From positions 1-8,697 of the forward strand of contig JBKBUF010000058.1 of assembly GCA_046290815.1 (NCBI GenBank): DNA of 8,697 bases. The letters run 5' to 3'. Positions 1 through 5,922 of this stretch are shown here, piece by piece (position 1 is the stretch's first letter; every line of letters starts with the position of its first letter). A program made the position numbers and the translations under genes. This DNA comes from JBKBUF01 sp046290815. Lineage in GTDB: Bacteria > Bacteroidota > Bacteroidia > Cytophagales > Cytophagaceae. The notes under the pieces are model-generated. The model did not search any database. It was not told the origin of the DNA and saw only the letters and a list, made by a program, of their open reading frames with translations.

Positions 1-119
1 AAGACTTTCCTTGATCAGGAAAATTAATCAAATATATTTGCTCACCTGGTGCATTCTTGTTGCCGAAATTGGTGCATTCCTATTTACCGAAAATGGTGCA
101 TTGTTATTTTCCGATTACA
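1..119. mobile_element. Probable right end of an insertion sequence (IS21-like), truncated by the window edge
   Basis: Frame 1 reads the last eight codons of a gene (KTFLDQEN) ending in TAA at 25-27, which could be the tail of an IS-encoded protein such as IstB. It is followed by three direct repeats of 23-24 bp at 47-117, and the block stops at ...TTACA (118-119 = CA). IS21-family elements carry multiple short repeats next to their ends and finish in a terminal CA, so this arrangement fits a right end. Immediately after 119 the sequence turns into a good signal-peptide coding region. The family name is an inference from the repeat layout; the opposite end lies outside the window. Confidence 0.5.
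47..117 (+). repeat. Three tandem copies of a 23-24 bp repeat
   Basis: TGGTGCATT begins at 47, 70 and 94, each time followed by a T-rich spacer and CCGA(A/T)(A/T). Copies are 47-69 (23 bp), 70-93 (24 bp) and 94-117 (24 bp). The T-rich middle (TATTT) is best kept between copies two and three. Such repeats beside IS ends are transposase binding sites in the IS21 family. They are translated in the frame of the following gene (GAF/GAL-like residues), which is probably accidental. Confidence 0.85.
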
Positions 120-1027
120 AAAGACCAATTAAAATATCATTGATATTCGTTTCAGTGATTTTTTCAACATATTCTTTTGGACAAGTTAATGTTAAAGAAT
201 TGTCTCGTTCTAAAAAAGGACTATGGACTAAAAATGGCGAGAAGACTCCGTATAGCGGTGATTTTATTGAAAAATATCCCAATGGAGACCTCAAAGGAAA
301 GGGAACAATTAAAGATGGTCTAGCTGAAGGTTTTCGAGTCACATTCTATCAAAATGGCGATACTATGTTCTATAGAAGCTATCAAAAAGGAGCTGCCCAT
401 GGTTATGCTAAAGAGTTTTATCCAAATGGTAAGATTGAACAAGAAGGTAAATTTATTAATGATAAAGAGGATGGAACATGGGTTTATTATTTTGAAAATG
501 GAAATGTAAAAGCTGTGTTGAACTATAAAAAAGGGATTTTGGACGGCGACTTTATTGAATATCATTCTGACGGTAAAATAAAGACAAAATATTTTTATAA
601 AAATGGGAAACCTTCATTTGGAAAGGAAATAGATGATCTTGTTAATGAGGCATTGTCGTATTCTAGAAAATTTGAAAATGATAAAGCAATTGAACTATAT
701 GATAAAGCAATTGAAATAAATCCAACAATTGCACAATTGTATTTTAACCGTGCAACATGCAAGCTAAATAATTTTGACTCCAAATCTGCACTTTTTGATT
801 TTGATAAAGCAATAGAATTAAATCCCAAGTACATGGAAGCCTACGCAAACCGAGGGATTGCAAAAATAAATTTATTAGATACCAAAGTAAAACTTCATCC
901 AACCGAGGAAGATACAAAGAGTGCATGCGAAGATTTTTATAAAGCGCGTGAATTAGGAGATAAATCAATAAGCACGCAGGATATGATTTATATTTACTGT
1001 GAAAAGAAAATTATGAATAAGAAATAA
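101..1027 (+). CDS. Exported MORN-repeat (YwqK-like) and TPR protein, 5' end altered by IS junction
   Basis: After a signal peptide (KRPIKISLIF... ending YSFGQ, a common Bacteroidota cleavage context) the protein has about five MORN_2/YwqK-type repeats of the form YPNG-x-Y/F-GxF (roughly codons 85-200 counted from an in-frame TTG at 11) and then two to three TPR units (about 207-285, with 'AIELYDKAIEINP' and a second copy 'DFDKAIELNP'). Both repeat types mediate protein or lipid contacts, so a cell-envelope scaffold or binding role is likely; no enzyme is visible. The frame is open back to TTG 11, but everything before 119 looks like IS sequence. TTG 101 gives a plausible signal peptide, and I chose it. 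The native ATG seems to be lost: codon AAA at 119-121 would have been codon 2. Expression may therefore depend on a fortuitous start. The gene stops only a few bases before the attC-like element. Function unknown. Confidence 0.75.
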   Translation: MLFSDYKRPIKISLIFVSVIFSTYSFGQVNVKELSRSKKGLWTKNGEKTPYSGDFIEKYPNGDLKGKGTIKDGLAEGFRVTFYQNGDTMFYRSYQKGAAHGYAKEFYPNGKIEQEGKFINDKEDGTWVYYFENGNVKAVLNYKKGILDGDFIEYHSDGKIKTKYFYKNGKPSFGKEIDDLVNEALSYSRKFENDKAIELYDKAIEINPTIAQLYFNRATCKLNNFDSKSALFDFDKAIELNPKYMEAYANRGIAKINLLDTKVKLHPTEEDTKSACEDFYKARELGDKSISTQDMIYIYCEKKIMNKK

Positions 1028-1030
1028 AGG

Positions 1031-1198
1031 CGTATAACACTCGCTATACTCCAGCCACTGGTTCGCTGCCAGAGTGACCATTAGTGGTTATTGTCCGCCA
1101 GGATTTTTTATTGTAAATTATGGCCTGGCTCGCTTCGGTGTACGAGGATACATTTGAGCTTTTACGACAGTGGCCGGAGCATAGCAAAACCGTTAAGT
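1031..1198 (+). repeat. Long imperfect palindrome resembling an integron attC site (element 1)
   Basis: The outer ends are GTATAAC (1032-1038) and GTTAAGT (1192-1198), close to the attC boxes RYYYAAC and GTTRRRY (the first has one mismatch). Inside them the arms 1043-1060 and 1168-1185 pair at 16 of 18 positions (GCTATaCTCCaGCCACTG type stem). The core at 1088-1158 is nearly the same as that of element 2. The site follows the stop codon of the preceding gene by about five bases, and the next gene's GTG overlaps its last bases. At 168 bp it is longer than most attC sites (about 57-141 bp). It is more GC-rich than its flanks. A MITE or other structured intergenic repeat is the alternative. Confidence 0.65.
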
Positions 1199-1556
1199 GC
1201 AACCCAAAAAACCTTCAAAAGAATTGCGAAAATATAAATTGATAACTTATATCTTAATTTTTCTTATACTCACTTGGGGCACAAGAGGAATTTATAGGTT
1301 AGTAGGATCTCAATACTTAACATTAGGAGAATGGAAAATTGAAGGATCAGAAGAGGAAATTATAGACACAATAAGAGAATTAAGAAAAGAATATTCTTGC
1401 GATAATTATCCAATTACAAAAGGATATACAAAATCCAAATATAAACCTAAAGAAATAGGGTTTTGGCTTTATTATTCTGATACTGAAGAATTGATAGCTA
1501 CAACCTCCTCCTGCTCATTCACGAATCGTTGGCAGCAAGGCAATTCGGGCTCATAA
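1197..1556 (+). CDS. Small single-helix membrane protein of unknown function, probably 3'-truncated
   Basis: The 119-residue protein starts at GTG 1197, inside the right box of the palindromic element; there is no internal methionine and no clear ribosome binding site. A Lys-rich N-terminus (residues 1-14) is followed by a membrane helix (about 15-28, LITYILIFLILTW) and then a mostly charged soluble part with a repeated E/K pattern. I do not recognise the family. Start position and lone orientation match a gene in an integron-type cassette. The last 15-18 codons (from about 1503) are richer in GC and in Ser/Gly/Gln than the rest, reading TTSSCSF...NSGS, as if the original end had been replaced at a recombination junction. 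The protein may therefore be a shortened version. Confidence 0.6.
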   Translation: MQPKKPSKELRKYKLITYILIFLILTWGTRGIYRLVGSQYLTLGEWKIEGSEEEIIDTIRELRKEYSCDNYPITKGYTKSKYKPKEIGFWLYYSDTEELIATTSSCSFTNRWQQGNSGS

Positions 1557-1594
1557 CCTACAGCCAATGTAAAAATGATAGTGACAAATTTTAA

Positions 1595-2446
1595 ATGAAA
1601 AAAATACCAGTAAGACATATCAAAGACTCATTTCATGAAGACCGTTTTAGCATAAGGGCTATTGACCCTTTGGTAGCTAATAAAGATTTGATTCATGAAC
1701 TTCATCGGCACGACTTTTATTTTGTCTTGTTCATTAAAAATGGCGCTGGCGAACACCAAATAGATTTTATTAAGTATAAAGTTGACAGTCACTCAGTTTT
1801 TTTTATCCGACCCGGACAAATACATCAACTAAATCTTAAAAAAGGCACTACCGGCTTTATGCTACAATTTACTTCTGACTTTTATGCCCCACGTGAAAAC
1901 CCTGCCAGTGTTGTATTGCGAAAGGTTAGTAACAAAAATCATTGTCAACTAAGTACAGAACGATTTGAAAAAATTGGTTTGCTTTTGCAGTATATCTTTC
2001 AAGAAACTACCCAAAAGCAAGACAGATACAAAGATATTGTTAAAGCTAGTTTAGACATTATTTTCATTGAATTGTTTCGTCAAAGCAGCAACCAAAATAA
2101 GATTGCTAATGAAACCAAACTTTATGCTCAAGACCGTTTGGAAGAATTACAAGACTTATTGGAAAAAAATATTCATGCTAAAAAACAAGTAAGTGAATAT
2201 GCCGAAATGCTGAACATAACACCTTATCAATTGAACGCCATTACAAAAGTATCGTTGCAAAAAACGGTTTCGGAACTTATCAATGAGCATATTATTTTAG
2301 AAGCTAAGCGGATGCTCATAGGTACAATGTATCAAGTAAATCAAGTAGCCGATATACTGGGTTATGATGACCCTTCTTATTTTATACGTTTTTTCAAAAA
2401 GCAAACCGGGCTTACTCCAGAAACCTTTCGTAAGAATGTTAAATAA
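1595..2446 (+). CDS. AraC-family transcriptional regulator with cupin-type sensor domain
   Basis: The 283-residue protein has the usual two-domain layout. Residues about 30-85 form an AraC-type cupin strand set (HRHDFYFVLFIKNG ... FFIRPGQIHQL), with His residues that in this fold line the ligand pocket. Residues about 185-281 form the double helix-turn-helix domain: first HTH around QVSEYAEMLNITPYQL, second around VNQVADILGYDDPSYFIRFF, closing with the family signature FKKQTGLTPETFR. Length is normal for the family. It starts at ATG 1595, 38 bases after the preceding stop. It lies upstream of, and on the same strand as, the SDR/flavoprotein operon. Two duplicate promoter blocks with a shared TGTCCTA motif lie downstream and are the best candidates for its targets. 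The inducer is unknown. Confidence 0.93.
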   Translation: MKKIPVRHIKDSFHEDRFSIRAIDPLVANKDLIHELHRHDFYFVLFIKNGAGEHQIDFIKYKVDSHSVFFIRPGQIHQLNLKKGTTGFMLQFTSDFYAPRENPASVVLRKVSNKNHCQLSTERFEKIGLLLQYIFQETTQKQDRYKDIVKASLDIIFIELFRQSSNQNKIANETKLYAQDRLEELQDLLEKNIHAKKQVSEYAEMLNITPYQLNAITKVSLQKTVSELINEHIILEAKRMLIGTMYQVNQVADILGYDDPSYFIRFFKKQTGLTPETFRKNVK

Positions 2447-2465
2447 GTCTCATTGAAATTAAAAA

Positions 2466-2511
2466 CTGTCCTACCTTAAAGGCATATCTTGTAAATACTT
2501 TTGTAGTGTAA
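2466..2511 (+). promoter_or_regulatory. Bacteroidota-type promoter with upstream TGTCCTA motif (copy 1)
   Basis: TACTTTTG at 2495-2502 matches the Bacteroidota -7 consensus TAnnTTTG. TGTCCTACCT begins 29 bases upstream at 2466, and a small palindrome CCTTAAAGG lies at 2473-2481. The block closely resembles the promoter before the SDR gene: TGTCCTAyCT plus 14 of 17 matching bases from the -7 box onward. No good -33 TTTG is present at standard spacing, which suits a promoter that needs an activator. It would drive the remnant gene at 2537. Confidence 0.6.
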
Positions 2512-2536
2512 TTATTTATTCACCTAAAAGTTTTAC

Positions 2537-2653
2537 ATGAAAAAATCACTTCAAATTCCTGTTCTATTCACAGTTGCATTTAGCACAAAGAATTTGCAAG
2601 CCCAAGATACTACACAAGCTTTTACTCCAAAAATATTAGAAGCAGATGACTGA
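2537..2653 (+). pseudogene. Remnant of a secreted-protein gene (signal peptide plus about 15 residues)
   Basis: ATG 2537 opens a 38-codon frame whose product has a complete signal peptide (MKKSLQIPVLFTVAFS..., then ...LQAQD, a typical cleavage site) followed by DTTQAFTPKILEADD and a TGA at 2651-2653. Such a short mature part is not a full domain. After the stop, frames break up: a short coding-like run (FDWLTILTDMVP) follows at about 2662-2710 before a TAA, and no gene is visible in the rest of 2654-2797. It has its own promoter block 26-35 bases upstream. I read it as the decayed or deleted remains of the gene that once headed the AraC-controlled set. A genuine short secreted peptide is possible but less likely. 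Confidence 0.5.
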
Positions 2654-2797
2654 TAATTACTTCAGTTTTTGACTGGCTCACAATATTAACCGATATGGTG
2701 CCAATAAAAACTTAAAAAATATTTATGGCGTTTCTTAAAATTGAGTTTATAATCTTCCTGTATAAATATTTAAAATAGTGCTATCAAACTTCTGATA

Positions 2798-2842
2798 TGT
2801 CCTATCTCACAGCGTAAAACCCAACTACCTTTGTAATATAAT
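2798..2842 (+). promoter_or_regulatory. Bacteroidota-type promoter with upstream TGTCCTA motif (copy 2), drives the SDR operon
   Basis: TACCTTTG at 2826-2833 fits TAnnTTTG, 28 bases before the SDR ATG at 2861. TGTCCTATCT starts at 2798, 28 bases upstream of the -7 box, nearly the same spacing as in copy 1 (29). The 17 bases from the -7 box onward match copy 1 at 14 positions. The shared far-upstream motif may be the AraC-type regulator's site or an unusual -33 element. Confidence 0.7.
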
Positions 2843-2860
2843 CAATTAAAGAAATTAAAA

Positions 2861-3469
2861 ATGAATACAAAAAAAAGAATTATCATCATAGGTGCATCTG
2901 GCACTATGGGCAAGTATTTAGCCACCGCATTTGAAAAGGAACATGAAGTTGTAAGAGTAGCAACGAAAAGTGGCGACTATCAAGTAGATATTACTTCTAC
3001 CAGTTCAATTGAAAAATTCTACGAAGAAGTGGGTGAATTTGACGCATTGATTTCTACTGCCGGGCCAACATATGTTGGACCATGGAAAAATTTGACTGAT
3101 AAAGAATTTAGGAAAGGAATAGAAGGCAAAATGATGGGTCAAATTAACTTAGTATTAATCGGTCAGCATTACATCAAGGCAAATGGTTCTTTCACTTTAA
3201 TATCAGGAGCATTGACCCATCAACCCCAATTGCATTTTGCAAACGCTTCTGCTGCAAATGGTGCGATAGAAGGGTTTGTAAGAGCAGCAGCCATTGAATT
3301 GGAGAATGGTATTCGAATCAACGCAGTAAGTCCTACCGTCATTGAAAATTCTCCACAATACTTTCCTTTCTTTCAAGGAGAAATCCCAACGACTATGAAA
3401 CAATTGGAATATGGCTTTCGCAAAAGTGTGTTTGGAGCGAACACAGGACAAATAATAGAGCTGCATTAA
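2861..3469 (+). CDS. Short-chain dehydrogenase/reductase (SDR), short YdfG-like type lacking the catalytic Tyr-Lys pair
   Basis: This is a 202-residue Rossmann protein. It has the nucleotide-binding glycine motif GASGTMG at 11-17, an acidic VDI at 42-44 at the adenine side, and STAGP at 65-69 in place of NNAG. The catalytic Ser is S115 (LISGAL), but the usual YxxxK is replaced: by alignment with the following GAIEGF helix, Tyr is Ala129 and Lys is Asn133 (NASAANGAIEGF). The same replacement is common in the short (about 200 aa) SDR subfamily with the ending 'RINAVSPTV'. So it still probably binds NAD(P)(H), but classical SDR chemistry is doubtful. It is the first gene of an apparent operon; the next gene starts 17 bases after its stop. 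The substrate cannot be told from sequence. Confidence 0.9.
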   Translation: MNTKKRIIIIGASGTMGKYLATAFEKEHEVVRVATKSGDYQVDITSTSSIEKFYEEVGEFDALISTAGPTYVGPWKNLTDKEFRKGIEGKMMGQINLVLIGQHYIKANGSFTLISGALTHQPQLHFANASAANGAIEGFVRAAAIELENGIRINAVSPTVIENSPQYFPFFQGEIPTTMKQLEYGFRKSVFGANTGQIIELH

Positions 3470-3486
3470 TATAAATTAAGAACATT

Positions 3487-3711
3487 ATGAAGTCAAAAAC
3501 AAGAATGATTGTATCGCTGAAAATCTGGATAGTGATTTATCCTTCTATCACACTTTTTCTTTTCTTATTTGGACAAACATTATCGGCTTTTCCATTGTAT
3601 ATAAGAACACTTATCCTGACACTTACATTAGTTCCCTGGATAGTATTTTTTGGTGTTCCATTTGTTGATTGGGTAATTAATTTACTTTCGTCAGCGAACG
3701 ACAAAAAATAA
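3487..3711 (+). CDS. Small two-helix inner-membrane protein
   Basis: The 74 residues contain two strong hydrophobic spans, about 10-31 (LKIWIVIYPSITLFLFLFG) and about 38-64 (LYIRTLILTLTLVPWIVFFG...), joined by a short loop, with charged ends (MKSKTR, NDKK). No catalytic motif is visible. It lies 17 bases after the SDR stop and 5 bases before the flavoprotein start, so it is almost certainly translated from the same mRNA. I believe similar small membrane proteins occur beside SDR and oxidoreductase genes in other Bacteroidota, but I cannot name the family with confidence. It may anchor or couple the neighbouring enzymes to the membrane; that is inference. Confidence 0.75.
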   Translation: MKSKTRMIVSLKIWIVIYPSITLFLFLFGQTLSAFPLYIRTLILTLTLVPWIVFFGVPFVDWVINLLSSANDKK

Positions 3712-3716
3712 AAACA

Positions 3717-4727
3717 ATGTTATCAAGACGAACATTCATAAGGCAAAGCGGAGGTACAATAGCACTTTTTGCCTTGTCTTTATACTTAAATGATCACTCA
3801 AAAGACAATCAAATGAACAGTAACAAACATTTTGACACATTAATTATCGGGGGTAGTTATTCAGGACTTGCGGCAGCAATGACATTAGGCAGGGCATTGA
3901 GAAAAGTGCTGATTATTGACAGCGGAAACCCATGTAACAAGCAAACCCCATATTCACATAACTTTTTAACCCAAGACGGACAAACACCAAAGCAAATTGC
4001 ATCACTTGCAAAGCAACAGGTGTCAATGTATGACACTGTTGAGTTTTATACAGGATTGGCAACAAACGGAAGCAAAACAGAAAATGGTTTTGAAATTCAA
4101 ACATCATCGGGAGGTATATTCACGGCAGCAAAATTAATTTTCGCAACCGGAATAAAGGACAAAATTCCCAATATCAAGGGATTCGCCGAATGCTGGGGAA
4201 TATCCCTCCTACATTGTCCTTATTGCCACGGATATGAAGTAAGAAATGAAACAACAGCAATTTTAGGCAATGGTGAATACGGATTTGAATTTTCCAAGCT
4301 CATTTCAAATTGGACAAAGGATTTGACACTGTTTACAAATGGAAAATCTACATTGACTTCCGAGCAAGCAGCAAAACTTGAAAGATATCACATTAAAATA
4401 TTAGAAAAAGAAATTGGAGAGCTAGAACACATCAATGGACAACTTCAAAATATCATTTTTAAAGATGGCTCAAAAAAATCAGTTAAGGCGATTTACACAC
4501 GGATTCCTTTTGAGCAACACTGCCGGATACCTGAACATTTAGGTTGTGAAATAACTGAGGACGGATATATCAAAATTGATTCTTACCACAAAACTACAAT
4601 AAATGGCATTTTTGCTTGTGGTGATAACGTAACCCGTATGAGAACAGTTGTGAACGCTGTGTCAATGGGAACAACAACAGGAATGATGGTAAACAAAGAG
4701 TTCGTAGAAGAAAAATTCACCTGCTAG
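3717..4727 (+). CDS. Thioredoxin-reductase-like FAD/NAD(P) oxidoreductase with CPYC active site and Tat-type leader
   Basis: The 336-residue flavoprotein has an FAD dinucleotide-binding motif GGSYSG (45-50), redox pair C167-P-Y-C170 followed by HGYE, a second nucleotide-binding motif GNGEYG (184-189), and the FAD C-terminal signature FACGDN (299-304). CPYCHGYE marks the thioredoxin-reductase-like branch that acts on disulfides or small dithiols rather than always on thioredoxin. The first 32 residues resemble a Tat leader: SRRTFIRQ (3-10) then a hydrophobic stretch. The usual core starts at the internal Met33 (ATG 3813), so either a membrane-anchored or exported form is made from 3717, or both starts are used. 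ATG 3717 lies 5 bases after the upstream stop, which favours real use. Last gene of the operon with the SDR and the two-helix protein. Confidence 0.92.
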   Translation: MLSRRTFIRQSGGTIALFALSLYLNDHSKDNQMNSNKHFDTLIIGGSYSGLAAAMTLGRALRKVLIIDSGNPCNKQTPYSHNFLTQDGQTPKQIASLAKQQVSMYDTVEFYTGLATNGSKTENGFEIQTSSGGIFTAAKLIFATGIKDKIPNIKGFAECWGISLLHCPYCHGYEVRNETTAILGNGEYGFEFSKLISNWTKDLTLFTNGKSTLTSEQAAKLERYHIKILEKEIGELEHINGQLQNIIFKDGSKKSVKAIYTRIPFEQHCRIPEHLGCEITEDGYIKIDSYHKTTINGIFACGDNVTRMRTVVNAVSMGTTTGMMVNKEFVEEKFTC

Positions 4728-4993
4728 CCCTGCTAGGGCAAACGTCTGCTTATGTTTATCCTAAATTAACCTTATACTTTTCGGATCACCTGTATCAAGG
4801 CTCGCTTGACAGAGGTTCGGATCTGGAAATCTCGTTAATAAACGGTTAACAATTTAAATTTCTTCTTTTTTCTTATATTACAAAATAAGCAGTTAATTTA
4901 AGTTGATTTTTGTCCTTTGTGTATAGTTAGTTGCATTAAGCGGGACGCCTATTACGAGGTTATTTAAAATGATGATGATATTTAAATAAAAAG
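4728..4993. other. Intergenic stretch with two small hairpins, no gene
   Basis: No coding potential is visible. GCCCT-gct-AGGGC at 4727-4739 overlaps the flavoprotein stop codon; it lies in a tandem CCTGCTAG repeat (4720-4727 and 4729-4736), and lacks a following T-run, so it is at best a weak terminator. ACCT...TCAAG at 4788-4799 pairs imperfectly with CTTGA...AGGT at 4805-4816. Around 4909-4920 TTTTGTCCTTTGTG faintly resembles a -7 promoter box. Otherwise the stretch is AT-rich and unassigned. Confidence 0.5.
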
Positions 4994-5141
4994 CACAAAC
5001 GGTCTCTTTGAGCCAGCTGGAGGACAGAGCTTATTGTCCGCCAGAATTTTTAATTGTAAATTAAGGCCTGGATCTCTTCGGTACAGGAGGATATATTAGA
5101 GGATTCCAGTGCATTGCCGTCTCATAGAACCACCGTTAGCG
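4994..5141 (+). repeat. Long imperfect palindrome resembling an integron attC site (element 2)
   Basis: AACGGT (4998-5003) pairs exactly with ACCGTT (5132-5137). Further in, CTTTGAG (5006-5012) pairs with CTCATAG (5121-5127) at 6 of 7, and CTGGA (5017-5021) with TCCAG (5105-5109). The core from 5031 to about 5102 aligns to element 1: the first 41 bases match at 38 positions. The arms, in contrast, share almost nothing with element 1. The right end GTTAGCG is one base off the GTTRRRY box, and the left end is a poor RYYYAAC, so this copy may be worn. The next gene starts 12 bases after it. Confidence 0.6.
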
Positions 5142-5152
5142 GTAAATATATT

Positions 5153-5758
5153 ATGACAACTTTATTATTCTTAACAGGACTTTCATTAGGACTAATTCTG
5201 ATTTACATATTTGTCTTAAGACCATACCAACTACATTGGGGAGCAACTGCCGAAGAAGTGAAGATGGCATTACCTGGAGACAATATTGTTAAAAGTCCAG
5301 ACTTTAAAGCTACAAGAGGAATCACAATTGATGCATCTCCACAAAACATCTGGAGATGGATTATACAAATAGGAAGCAAAAGAGCAGGATGGTATAGTAT
5401 TGACTGGATTGACAATGCAGGGATTAAAAGTACTGATAAAATTATATCTCAGTTCCAAAAAATTGAAATAGGACAATTTATTCCATTCACTCCTGATCAG
5501 AAGAATGGAATGTGGGTAAAAGATTTCAAAGAAAATAATTTTATCTTATGGACTGACAATGATGGCAAAGCTACCTGGCTTTGGCAATTGATTCCAATTG
5601 ACAATGGAAAAACCCGATTGCTAACGAGATTGAATACAAAGTATAAATGGAGCGGGATATGGATCATTTATTATATCCTTTTCGACATTGGAGATATTAT
5701 TATGATGCGGAAAACCATGAAAGGAATTAAACAAAGAGCCGAAAAGATGCAAAAATGA
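5153..5758 (+). CDS. Membrane-anchored SRPBCC-fold protein (START/Bet v1-like ligand binding)
   Basis: I chose ATG 5153 (MTTLLFLTG...) over the TTG at 5114, because the longer version would start inside the palindromic element. The 201 residues begin with a membrane helix (about 3-22), then WGATAEEV-x-x-x-LPGDNIV (29-46), ITIDASP-x-x-IW-RWI (57-70) and GWYSIDWIDNAG (79-90), all recognised features of a widespread SRPBCC subfamily in which this N-terminal helix precedes the domain. WLWQLIPID-x-GKTRLLTRL (about 142-163) is the closing strand pair, and a further hydrophobic segment lies near 170-187. The fold holds a hydrophobic cavity for lipids or aromatic compounds. The specific ligand is unknown. 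Confidence 0.85.
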   Translation: MTTLLFLTGLSLGLILIYIFVLRPYQLHWGATAEEVKMALPGDNIVKSPDFKATRGITIDASPQNIWRWIIQIGSKRAGWYSIDWIDNAGIKSTDKIISQFQKIEIGQFIPFTPDQKNGMWVKDFKENNFILWTDNDGKATWLWQLIPIDNGKTRLLTRLNTKYKWSGIWIIYYILFDIGDIIMMRKTMKGIKQRAEKMQK

Positions 5759-5922
5759 ACCATAAATGAGCTCTTAACATTATCACCATCTTTATTGTCA
5801 TTTCGACAATTTCTTAAATTGCAGGCATCTTCCACGCTATAGCGCGGCTCATACTAACTACGGAAAATAAGAATGACAACAAGTTTTTTCCAACCAAACG
5901 ATCAATTATAGAGAGTATTAAA

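Noticed and set aside
101..1027. MORN/YwqK gene as the antitoxin of a toxin-antitoxin pair
   Set aside because: No toxin-like partner is adjacent, and the protein has a signal peptide; the antitoxin label for YwqK-type repeats is a loose database name.
1540..1580. GGCTCATAACC after the small membrane protein gene, similar to a left attC box
   Set aside because: No complementary right arm or GTTA-type box is found within a few hundred bases, so a third element cannot be supported.
3203..3466. 87-codon antisense frame across the SDR gene
   Set aside because: The + strand frame encodes a clear SDR with conserved motifs; the antisense frame is cysteine- and serine-rich without any motif.
4727..4739. 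Rho-independent terminator after the flavoprotein gene
   Set aside because: The stem is only 5 bp with a 3-base loop, overlaps the stop codon and has no T-run.
5114..5152. TTG start extending the SRPBCC protein upstream by 13 residues
   Set aside because: It lies inside the palindromic element and adds polar residues ahead of a clear membrane-anchor start at ATG 5153.
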